11,408 bases of DNA from Hyphomicrobiales bacterium (GTDB lineage: Bacteria > Pseudomonadota > Alphaproteobacteria > Rhizobiales > Xanthobacteraceae): the NCBI GenBank assembly GCA_021730825.1, contig JAKFYO010000019.1, positions 1 through 11,408 of the forward strand. Reading direction: 5' to 3'. This document shows positions 5,088 to 11,408 of this stretch, piece after piece. Position numbers and translations under genes: made by a program. Position 1 is the stretch's first letter, and each line of letters begins with the position of its first letter. The notes under the pieces are model-generated. The model made no database searches. It had not been told where the DNA came from and saw only the letters and a program-made list of their open reading frames with translations.

Positions 5088-5303
5088 CTAGGCCCGCCGG
5101 AACTCGTGGTCGAACCAGGTCTGCACGTTGTATCGGACGTCCGAAGTGGTCTTGAACTCCAGCTTGGCGCCGTGATTTCGCGCGACCCAGTCGTAAAAGG
5201 CTGAGAAGTTGAGATCGGCTTCGGAGGTATGCGAATAGCCTTCCGCTCTTCGCCATTGATGGCAAAGCTGCCGGATCGCTTTCTCCGCTTCGCCCTTGGT
5301 CAC
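5088..5303 (-). CDS. Conserved-type hypothetical protein, 71 residues
   Basis: I do not recognise a named domain. The 71-residue product is soluble-looking, with one Cys (14) and many aromatics: Trp17, Tyr23, Phe33, Phe36-Tyr37, Trp39, Phe50, Tyr58, Trp63-Phe64. It seems to be a small compact fold with an N-terminal helix (EAEKAIRQLCHQWRR) and a C-terminal WFDHEF motif. There is no signal peptide or membrane segment. It starts at GTG 5303, only 5 bases after the Nudix TGA and without a clear Shine-Dalgarno, so it is probably translated by coupling as the last gene of the topA operon. Small proteins of this kind recur beside the Nudix gene in related rhizobia, to my memory. The function is unknown. 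Confidence 0.75.
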   Translation of the reverse strand: MTKGEAEKAIRQLCHQWRRAEGYSHTSEADLNFSAFYDWVARNHGAKLEFKTTSDVRYNVQTWFDHEFRRA

Positions 5304-5308
5304 GGTGT

Positions 5309-6049
5309 TCAGTCTAGCAGCTTCCGCTGAAAGCCACCCTGCCGAAAGTAATAGAACGGAGCAGGGCGTGCGATTTCGCCGGTCTTCAGCCGCTCGGCGA
5401 TGTCTTTCAGCACGACCTTGGTGATGTTCGGGAGCTCGACCTCGATCGCATCTTCAAAGGTGAGCCAGTCGAGCGAGACCAATTCCGTATCGGGTGTCAC
5501 GATTCCTGCGATCTCGGCGCCGATGCTGCTCCGGTCCGCGAGAAAGAAGCGCGTGTCGAAGCGTTTCGGACGCTTCGGCGGCGTAATCGCGCGGGCCACG
5601 AAAGTGAGCGCCGAGAGCGAAGGGCGGATCTTTTTCGAAACGAAGGGCGACCACGCTTCAGACTTCGCGGTCACGCGGTCGTCCGTTTTGCCGATGAGAA
5701 GGCCGGTCTCTTCCGCGGTCTCGCGGATCGAGGCGAGCGCAAGCGCGCGGCCGCGGCCTTCGGTCCATTTCACGACGCTTTGCGCGAGGCGGCGCGTGCA
5801 ATCGTTGCCGAGTTCATCGAATGGTTTGATCGCGCGGTCGGCGGCATCGAGGCGCCCGCCGGGAAACACATATTTGCCGGGCATGAACTTGTGGGCGTGA
5901 TGACGCTTGCCCATCAAGACGCGCGGCGCTTTGCCTGCGCGATCGATCAGGATCAGCGTCGCGGCATCCTTCGGCACCGGCGAAACGCCGCTGCCGGGTC
6001 CGAGCTTGACGCGCTCACGCTCCGAAAGCTGCTTCGCGGTATCGTTCAT
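5309..6049 (-). CDS. Nudix hydrolase with an insertion in the Nudix box
   Basis: The 246-residue protein hydrolyses a nucleoside diphosphate linked to another group; the substrate is not predictable here. The Nudix elements are split: YVFPGGRLD at 60-68 carries the leading glycines, and SIRETAEETGLL at 107-118 carries the catalytic REtxEEtG half. Arg109 lies 44 residues after Gly65 instead of the usual 14, so about 30 residues are inserted inside the box. A similar insertion is known in the NUDT19 (RP2) branch, which acts on acyl-CoA, so that branch is the best guess. The ATG at 6049 overlaps the TGA of the DUF983 gene as ATGA, which indicates coupling. The same frame is open upstream to 6577, but that stretch is antisense-free overlap with DUF983 and rnr in another frame and is not part of the gene. 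Confidence 0.93.
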   Translation of the reverse strand: MNDTAKQLSERERVKLGPGSGVSPVPKDAATLILIDRAGKAPRVLMGKRHHAHKFMPGKYVFPGGRLDAADRAIKPFDELGNDCTRRLAQSVVKWTEGRGRALALASIRETAEETGLLIGKTDDRVTAKSEAWSPFVSKKIRPSLSALTFVARAITPPKRPKRFDTRFFLADRSSIGAEIAGIVTPDTELVSLDWLTFEDAIEVELPNITKVVLKDIAERLKTGEIARPAPFYYFRQGGFQRKLLD

Positions 6050-6450
6050 CGCGCGTCTTTCATCAGCTCGATTTCGTCTTCGTGGTTTGGATCGAAGCCG
6101 TGCATGCGCTGCGCCCATTGCCAGCCGACGACGATACCTTTCATCGGCTGCAAGAGCGCCAGCGCCATGATCAGGGTCAGCGGTAGCCAGATCGAGAAGG
6201 CGAGCCAGTGCGGCGGCTGATAAAGTTTCTCCACCAGCAAAGCGAGCGGCACGATGATGTGGCCGACGATCAGGATCACGAGATAGGCCGGCGCGTCGTC
6301 CGCGCGGTGGTGACGCAGCGCCTCGTGGCAGACCGGGCACTCGTCGGCGATCTTCAGAAACTTGCGGAACAGCTTGCCCTTGCCGCAGTTCGGGCAGCGG
6401 CCGAGAAAGCCGCGCTTCACCGCCAAACCGAGATCCCGCTTTTCGCTCAT
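6046..6450 (-). CDS. DUF983 zinc-ribbon membrane protein
   Basis: The 134-residue protein has an N-terminal four-cysteine zinc ribbon, CPNC (Cys19, Cys22) and CPVC (Cys38, Cys41). Two hydrophobic membrane segments follow at about 55-75 and 83-101, and then the family motif PMKGIVVGWQWAQRMHGFD (102-120). This is the DUF983 architecture, widespread in Alphaproteobacteria and of unknown biochemical role. The ribbon is expected on the cytoplasmic side, which is inference. It overlaps rnr upstream and the Nudix gene downstream by ATGA (6447-6450 and 6046-6049), so the three are one translationally coupled unit. The only Shine-Dalgarno-like AGG is about 13 bases before the start, which agrees with re-initiation. 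Confidence 0.92.
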   Translation of the reverse strand: MSEKRDLGLAVKRGFLGRCPNCGKGKLFRKFLKIADECPVCHEALRHHRADDAPAYLVILIVGHIIVPLALLVEKLYQPPHWLAFSIWLPLTLIMALALLQPMKGIVVGWQWAQRMHGFDPNHEDEIELMKDAR

Positions 6451-8825
6451 TGCCGCTTGCCTTTGTGCTTATGCTTGCCTTTGCCCTTGCCACTCTTATT
6501 TGGCAACGGTCGGCCGTATTTGCCACGCTTCGGGGCGTTTTGCCGCTCGCCCGGCGCATGACTGCCGCGATGGCCATGCGGCCTGTCGCTACGAGTTTTC
6601 CGGGTCGCTTTCAGGTCATAGCGGCCTTCGGACAGAAGCTCGAAGCGGAGCGCGCCCGCGACCGGAACCGCTTCCACGAGCTTGACCTCGACGATATCGC
6701 CGAGCCGGTAGGCTTCGCCGGAGCGATCACCGACCAAGGCTTGCAGCGCTTCGTGATAGGCGAAGTATTCGTTTCCGATGGTGCGCGCGGGCACGAAGCC
6801 GTCGGCGCCGATTTCGTCCAACTTCACGAAGATGCCGGCTCGCGTGACACCCGCGACCACGCCACGGAAATGCGCACCGATGCGGTCGGCCATGAAATGC
6901 GCAATCAAACGATCGACTGTTTCGCGCTCTGCCGCCATCGCGCGGCGCTCAGCGGCTGAAATGCGGGCTGCGATTTCTTCTAAGCTTTCTGACGTGGTGC
7001 CGTTCGGCAGGCCGTCGTTGCCGAGGTTTAACGCACGGATCAGCGAGCGATGCACGATCAGGTCCGCGTAGCGGCGAATGGGCGAGGTGAAATGCGCGTA
7101 GCGCCGCAGTGTCAAGCCGAAGTGGCCGTAATTATTCGCGGAGTATTCGGCCTGCGCCTGCGAGCGCAGCACGACTTCATTCACTAACCGCTCGTATTCG
7201 GTGTTCTTCACGCGCGCGAGCACGCTATTGAAGAGAGCAGGGCGCAACTGATCTGCTTTGGCGAGCGTCATGCCGATGGAGTGCAGGAAGTCGCGCAAGG
7301 CCGCCGCCTTCTCCAGCGAGGGGCCGTCATGCACGCGATAGACAATCGGCGTGCGTTTCGCTTCCGCCGTTTCCGCCGCCGCGACATTCGCCATGATCAT
7401 GAACTCTTCGATCAGCTTATGTGCGTCGAGGCGTTCCGGCTGCGTTACGCGGTTCAGCGTGCCGTCGGCATTCAGGATCAGCTTTCGTTCGGGAATGTCG
7501 AGCGCGAGCGGCTCGCGCGCGTCACGCGCCTTTGCGAGTGCGCGGTAGGCAGCCCAAAGCGGCTCTAAAACTTCTTTCAGAAGCGGCTGCGTAACGTCGT
7601 CCGGCCTGCCGTCGATTGCCGCCTGTGCCTGTTGATATGAAAGCTTCGCATGCGAGCGCATGAGAACGCGATGGAAGGAGTGGCGCTGCTTCCTGCCATT
7701 CGCGTCGATGATCATGCGCACTGCAAGCGCGGCGCGGTCTTCGTTCGGACGCAGCGAGCATAGATCGTTCGAGATGCGTTCGGGCAGCATCGGCACGACA
7801 CGGTCCGGAAAATAAACCGAGTTGCCGCGAATGAGCGCTTCGCGATCCATCGCGGAATCCGGCGTCACGTAATGCGCGACGTCGGCGATGGCGACAGTAA
7901 GCACAAAGCCGCCACGATTTTCCGGGTTGTCGTCTGCGATGGCGTGCACCGCGTCGTCGTGATCTTTCGCGTCCGCAGGATCGATGGTGATGAGCGCTAG
8001 CTTGCGCCAGTCTTCGCGGCCATCCGCGGTCGCGGGGCGGGCAGCTTCCGCCGCTTCGATCACGGCGTTTGGGAAATTATTCGGGATGCCGTGTGCGTGG
8101 ATCGCAATCAGGCTGACTGCTTTCTCGGATTTGATAGAGCCTAAGCGCTCGCGAACCTTTGCGGTCGCGAGACCAAATGCGCGCTGTGGAAGCTGATCGG
8201 CGGTTACGAGATCGCCGTCTTCCGCGCCGTTTTCCATTCCGGGCGGTATCGCGATTTCGCGGCCGAGTGATTTTTTATCGACCGGAATAAGACGCCCGCC
8301 GCCTTGCGCCATCTTGCGGTAGATGCCGAGCAATTGCTTCTGGGCTTTGTCGAGCACCTTGATGACGCGGCCGGTGTAAGGCGCGTCTTCCTCGTCGTTC
8401 GTTTTGTGCGTGCGGAGCAGTACGCGGTCGCCGATGCCCGGAGCGGGGCCTGCGCTCGGTTTTCTTCCGAAGTTCAGGCGAATGCGCGGTGCGGCACCAA
8501 ACTCGGCCTCGTCCCACTCAAGCGGCTCGGCGAGCAGTTCGCCGTCGCTGTCGCGCGCGACGATGCTCGCCATTACGGTACCACCGACTTCGCCAGCGAC
8601 ACTGACCGTACGACGGCGGCCCTTGATCTCGCCGTCGTCCTTCAGGTCGCGCAGCAGGGACTTCAACTGGACCTTGCTTGCGCCATCGAGGCGGAAGGCG
8701 CGGATGATATCGCGCTTCGAAACGTCGCCGCCGCGCTCGGAAATGAACGCGATAATTTCCGCCCGCGACGGCAATGCGCCGTGCGGTTTCGGGTCTTTGA
8801 ATTTCTTTTTCGGTTTTTTGGACAA
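6447..8825 (-). CDS. rnr: Ribonuclease R
   Basis: The 792-residue enzyme is a processive 3'-to-5' exoribonuclease that degrades structured RNA and takes part in RNA quality control. In order there are a winged-helix segment (about 18-75), cold-shock-like OB folds (about 80-250), the RNB catalytic domain (about 270-600) and a C-terminal S1 domain (about 650-735). The catalytic aspartates are Asp282, Asp288, Asp290 and Asp291 in ITIDPADAKDHDDAVHA. The substrate-channel motif YAHFTSPIRRYADLIVHR is at 576-593. The last 55 residues are a basic Lys/His/Gly-rich tail. I start it at TTG 8825 (SKKPKKKFKD), because no ATG or GTG fits better. GAGAA lies about 7 bases upstream. It follows topA after 68 bases and overlaps DUF983. 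Confidence 0.96.
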   Translation of the reverse strand: MSKKPKKKFKDPKPHGALPSRAEIIAFISERGGDVSKRDIIRAFRLDGASKVQLKSLLRDLKDDGEIKGRRRTVSVAGEVGGTVMASIVARDSDGELLAEPLEWDEAEFGAAPRIRLNFGRKPSAGPAPGIGDRVLLRTHKTNDEEDAPYTGRVIKVLDKAQKQLLGIYRKMAQGGGRLIPVDKKSLGREIAIPPGMENGAEDGDLVTADQLPQRAFGLATAKVRERLGSIKSEKAVSLIAIHAHGIPNNFPNAVIEAAEAARPATADGREDWRKLALITIDPADAKDHDDAVHAIADDNPENRGGFVLTVAIADVAHYVTPDSAMDREALIRGNSVYFPDRVVPMLPERISNDLCSLRPNEDRAALAVRMIIDANGRKQRHSFHRVLMRSHAKLSYQQAQAAIDGRPDDVTQPLLKEVLEPLWAAYRALAKARDAREPLALDIPERKLILNADGTLNRVTQPERLDAHKLIEEFMIMANVAAAETAEAKRTPIVYRVHDGPSLEKAAALRDFLHSIGMTLAKADQLRPALFNSVLARVKNTEYERLVNEVVLRSQAQAEYSANNYGHFGLTLRRYAHFTSPIRRYADLIVHRSLIRALNLGNDGLPNGTTSESLEEIAARISAAERRAMAAERETVDRLIAHFMADRIGAHFRGVVAGVTRAGIFVKLDEIGADGFVPARTIGNEYFAYHEALQALVGDRSGEAYRLGDIVEVKLVEAVPVAGALRFELLSEGRYDLKATRKTRSDRPHGHRGSHAPGERQNAPKRGKYGRPLPNKSGKGKGKHKHKGKRQ

Positions 8826-8826
8826 T

Positions 8827-8897
8827 CTAGTTCTCGTCGTGGCGCTATTCGTCTCCGGGCGAAGCCCGGCTACCCGCGAAGACGAGAGGCAAACTAG
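8827..8897 (-). other. Imperfect inverted repeat filling the topA-rnr spacer
   Basis: On the transcribed strand, CTAGT (8897-8893, including the topA stop) and TCTCGTC (8887-8881) pair with GACGAGA (8838-8832) and ACTAG (8831-8827). They enclose a 6-base-pair hairpin CCGGGC-TTC-GCCCGG (8869-8855). An alternative stem, TCGTCT (8885-8880) with AGACGA (8854-8849), competes for the same left arm. The right arm GACGAGA is the only ribosome-binding-like sequence before the rnr TTG. The shape resembles REP-type palindromic elements, but only one copy is in the window, so a dispersed repeat cannot be claimed. Confidence 0.6.
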
Positions 8898-11408
8898 TCT
8901 TCTGTCTTCGCGGTTTCGTCAGCGCCGTTGGTTTTCTTTTTCTTCGGAGCGGCTTTCTTTTTCGCCGCGGCTTTCTTCTTCGGCTTCTCGGCGGGTTCTT
9001 CGCCGCTGCCATTGGTATCTTTTGCCTTCTTTTCCTTCTTCGGCTTCGCAGCGGCTTTCTTGCCGCCGGTTTTGCCGGAGCGCGCTTCGATCAGCGCGAC
9101 CGCTTCTTCAAGCGTGATCGTTGCCGGATCGTTGGCGGAAGGAATCGTCGCGTTGACCTTGTTGTGCGAGACGTAAGCACCGTACTTGCCTTCGTGCTGC
9201 GTGACAGGCCCGCCAAGCGACGGATGTTCGCCGAGCGGGCGGCCTTGCGGCTTACGGCGGCCGCGTCCGGGGCCGCGCGCGACTTTCTCGGCGATCAATG
9301 TGACCGCGCGGTTGATGCCGACGGTCAGCACCTCATCGCCGTCCTTGAGACTGGCGTACGTGTCCTGATGCTTCACGTAGGGGCCGAAGCGGCCATAGCC
9401 CGCAAGAATTGGCTCGCCGGACTCCGGATGCTTGCCGACTTCGCGCGGCAGCTTGAGCAATTCCAGTGCCGTATCGAAATCGAGTTCGTGCGCATCGAAA
9501 TTCTTCGGGATGCTCGCGCGCTTCGGCTTCGTCATTACGGGCTTGCTGCCCTTCTTCGTCTTCTCGCCGGTGTCTTCGGCTTCGCCAAGCTGGATGTAAG
9601 GACCGAAGCGGCCGGAGCGGACCGTAATCATTTTCTTGGTTTCGGGGTCCTCGCCGAGTTCTTTCGTTGCCGCGAGTTCGCCTTCGCCCGGCGCGGTGAG
9701 GGCACGGGTGAAGCGGCACTCAGGATAATTCGAGCAGCCGATGAAGGCGCCGAACTTGCCGACCTTCAAACCGAGGCGGCCGGTGCCGCATTGCGGGCAT
9801 TGCCGTGCGTCGGAGCCGTCCGCTTTCGGCGGGAAATTGTGTTCGTTGAGCAACGCATCGAGAACGTCGATCACTTCCTTGATGCGGAGATCTTTGGTTT
9901 CCGCGACCGCGCCGGTGAAGCCGGTCCAGAAGTCGCGTAACACCGACTTGTAGTCGAGTTCGTGGTTCGCGATCTCGTCGAGCTTGCCTTCGAGGTCTGC
10001 GGTGAAATCATATTCGACGTAGCGCGGAAAATAGGATTCGAGGAACGCAATAACGATGCGGCCCTTGTCTTCCGGAATGATGCGCTTCTTGTCGAGGCGG
10101 GTGTAGGTGCGGTCGCGCAAGACTTGCAGGATCGACGCGTAGGTCGAAGGGCGGCCGATGCCGAGTTCTTCCATGCGCTTCACGAGCGAGGCTTCCGAGA
10201 AACGCGGCGGCGGCTCGGTGAAATGCTGGTCGATCTTGAGTTCGTTCCTGGCGAGCGTTTCGCCCTGATTCATCGCGGGCAGGCGGCGCGCATCCTCGTC
10301 TTCGAAGTCGTCGTCGCGGCTTTCGTTATAGAGCGTGAGGAAGCCGTCGAACTTCACGACCGTACCGGTCGCGCGGAGGTTCACAAGCTTATACGCGCCG
10401 CTCGAAACATTCGCGTCGATCTCGACGGTGGTGCGCTCGAGCTCCGCGCTTTCCATCTGGCAGGCGAGGGTGCGGGTCCAGATCAGCTCATAGAGCTTCA
10501 TCTGGTCGGCTTCGAGCCGCTTCGCGAGTTCTTTCGGGTGGCGCTTCAAATCCGTCGGACGGATCGCTTCGTGCGCTTCCTGCGCGTTCTTGGATTTATT
10601 TTTGTAAATGCGCGGGCTGTCGGGCAAATAGTTCTTGCCGTAGTCCGACGCGATCACGTTGCGCGCTTCCGTGATTGCCTCGGGCGCGAGGTCGATGCCG
10701 TCGGTACGCATATAGGTGATGAGGCCGGTGGTCTCGCCGTCGAGCTCGATGCCCTCGTAAAGACGCTGCGCGAGACGCATGGTATGCGACGGCGCGAAGC
10801 CGAGCTTGCGGCTTGCTTCCTGCTGCAGGGTCGACGTCGTGAACGGCGGATAGGGGTTGCGCTTCGCGGGCTTGGCTTCGATGGAAGCGATCTTGAAATT
10901 CGCCGCGTTCAGCGCCTGCTCGAAATCGCGTGCTTCCTTTTCGGAGCCGACATCGAGGCGCGAAATCTTTTTGCCGTCGGCGCCGACGAGACGCGCTTCG
11001 AAGGCATCGCCGCGCGGCGTGGCTAATGTCGCTGCGACCGACCAGTATTCCTGCGGCTTGAAGGCTTCGATCTCGCGCTCGCGGTCGCAGACGAGACGCA
11101 ACGCCACCGACTGCACGCGGCCGGCGGAACGCGCGCCGGGCAATTTACGCCAGAGCACGGGGGAGAGCGTGAAGCCGACGAGATAATCGAGCGCGCGGCG
11201 AGCGAGATAGGCGTCCACGAGCGAGTGGTCGATCTCGCGCGGATGCGCCATCGCTTCCTGCACGGCAGCTTTGGTGATTGCGTTGAAGACGACGCGGTCG
11301 ACTTTCTGGTCTTTGAGCGCCTTCTTCTCTTTCAGCACTTCAAGAACGTGCCAGGAGATCGCTTCGCCTTCGCGGTCGGGGTCGGTGGCGAGGATCAGGC
11401 GGTCCGCG
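8894..11408 (-). CDS. topA: DNA topoisomerase I (type IA), 5' end outside the window
   Basis: At least 837 C-terminal residues are present; the start, perhaps 80-90 residues upstream, lies beyond the right edge. The enzyme relaxes negative supercoils by single-strand passage. The frame enters in the TOPRIM domain, where LILATDPDREGEAISWH holds the metal-binding acidic residues. PGARSAGRVQSVALRLV follows, then the active-site Tyr in GLITYMRTDGIDL (Tyr codon 10714-10712). One C4 zinc ribbon (CPQC to PEC, 9799-9716) is followed by repeated TopA C-terminal modules with GRFGPYIQLGE, GRFGPYVKHQ and GKYGAYVSHN. It ends in a tail of about 55 residues rich in Lys, Ala and Glu. The GTG at 11338 is only an internal codon. 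Confidence 0.97.
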   Translation of the reverse strand, partial: ADRLILATDPDREGEAISWHVLEVLKEKKALKDQKVDRVVFNAITKAAVQEAMAHPREIDHSLVDAYLARRALDYLVGFTLSPVLWRKLPGARSAGRVQSVALRLVCDREREIEAFKPQEYWSVAATLATPRGDAFEARLVGADGKKISRLDVGSEKEARDFEQALNAANFKIASIEAKPAKRNPYPPFTTSTLQQEASRKLGFAPSHTMRLAQRLYEGIELDGETTGLITYMRTDGIDLAPEAITEARNVIASDYGKNYLPDSPRIYKNKSKNAQEAHEAIRPTDLKRHPKELAKRLEADQMKLYELIWTRTLACQMESAELERTTVEIDANVSSGAYKLVNLRATGTVVKFDGFLTLYNESRDDDFEDEDARRLPAMNQGETLARNELKIDQHFTEPPPRFSEASLVKRMEELGIGRPSTYASILQVLRDRTYTRLDKKRIIPEDKGRIVIAFLESYFPRYVEYDFTADLEGKLDEIANHELDYKSVLRDFWTGFTGAVAETKDLRIKEVIDVLDALLNEHNFPPKADGSDARQCPQCGTGRLGLKVGKFGAFIGCSNYPECRFTRALTAPGEGELAATKELGEDPETKKMITVRSGRFGPYIQLGEAEDTGEKTKKGSKPVMTKPKRASIPKNFDAHELDFDTALELLKLPREVGKHPESGEPILAGYGRFGPYVKHQDTYASLKDGDEVLTVGINRAVTLIAEKVARGPGRGRRKPQGRPLGEHPSLGGPVTQHEGKYGAYVSHNKVNATIPSANDPATITLEEAVALIEARSGKTGGKKAAAKPKKEKKAKDTNGSGEEPAEKPKKKAAAKKKAAPKKKKTNGADETAKTED

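Noticed and set aside
5309..6577. A 422-residue reading of the Nudix gene starting at 6577
   Set aside because: The first 176 residues are an out-of-frame reading through DUF983 and the end of rnr, low-complexity and unlike Nudix proteins. The ATG at 6049 overlaps the DUF983 stop as ATGA and starts a normal Nudix N-terminus.
8404..9117. 237-codon plus-strand frame across the rnr-topA junction
   Set aside because: It is Ser/Arg/Phe-rich antisense translation of the Lys-rich TopA tail and rnr start, not a protein-like sequence.
9962..11026. 354-codon plus-strand frame inside topA
   Set aside because: It is antisense to TOPRIM and active-site regions of TopA, rich in Arg, Glu and Phe as expected of a mirrored GC-biased frame, with no supporting Shine-Dalgarno or family.
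1..11408. Defence island, prophage, CRISPR, insertion sequence or tRNA
   Set aside because: All large frames are assigned to housekeeping or signalling genes, spacers are short, and no repeat array, transposase, integrase or cloverleaf is visible on either strand.

Overview
The window is GC-rich chromosomal DNA from an alphaproteobacterium, most likely of the order Hyphomicrobiales (Rhizobiales), near the Bradyrhizobium/Xanthobacteraceae group. The pointers are a divK-pleD pair, an EipB (DUF1849) envelope protein, a cysteine-free L33, DUF3572 and DUF983 proteins, and the order topA-rnr-DUF983-Nudix-rpmG next to divK-pleD. I see no mobile element, CRISPR array, tRNA, rRNA or sign of recent transfer. 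This is a conserved core region, and its novelty is in the intergenic DNA rather than the proteins.

Layout from left to right. Bases 1-1291 hold a minus-strand cluster: a RidA-family protein, then a cytosolic glycerophosphodiester phosphodiesterase whose ATG directly follows the RidA stop, then the first codons of a further gene that leaves the window. A divergent spacer with an operator-like dyad separates it from plus-strand eipB (1392-2216). The end of eipB overlaps the end of a convergent DUF3572 gene. A 220-base divergent spacer with a nested hairpin leads to the divK-pleD operon (2730-4478), which encodes a single-domain response regulator and a REC-REC-GGDEF diguanylate cyclase of the cell-cycle and polarity network. 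Between pleD and rpmG, at about 4620-4789, three consecutive stem-loops, the last a strong terminator, form a convincing plus-strand small RNA. By position and architecture it is a candidate homologue of the Sinorhizobium cell-cycle sRNA EcpR1. Three GANTC (CcrM methylation) sites lie within 59 bases just upstream.

From 4818 to the right edge everything is on the minus strand. rpmG has its own promoter. Upstream of it is a tightly packed operon read right to left: topA (5' end outside the window), rnr, a DUF983 zinc-ribbon membrane protein, a Nudix hydrolase and a 71-residue protein of unknown function. The rnr/DUF983 and DUF983/Nudix junctions are 4-base ATGA overlaps. The topA-rnr spacer is almost entirely one large imperfect inverted repeat, with alternative pairings that cover the rnr ribosome-binding region.

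Functionally, the right half joins DNA topology (TopA), RNA turnover (RNase R) and translation (L33). The centre is a cell-cycle signalling block (DivK, PleD, candidate sRNA). The left side covers envelope integrity (EipB) and small-molecule housekeeping (RidA, phosphodiesterase).
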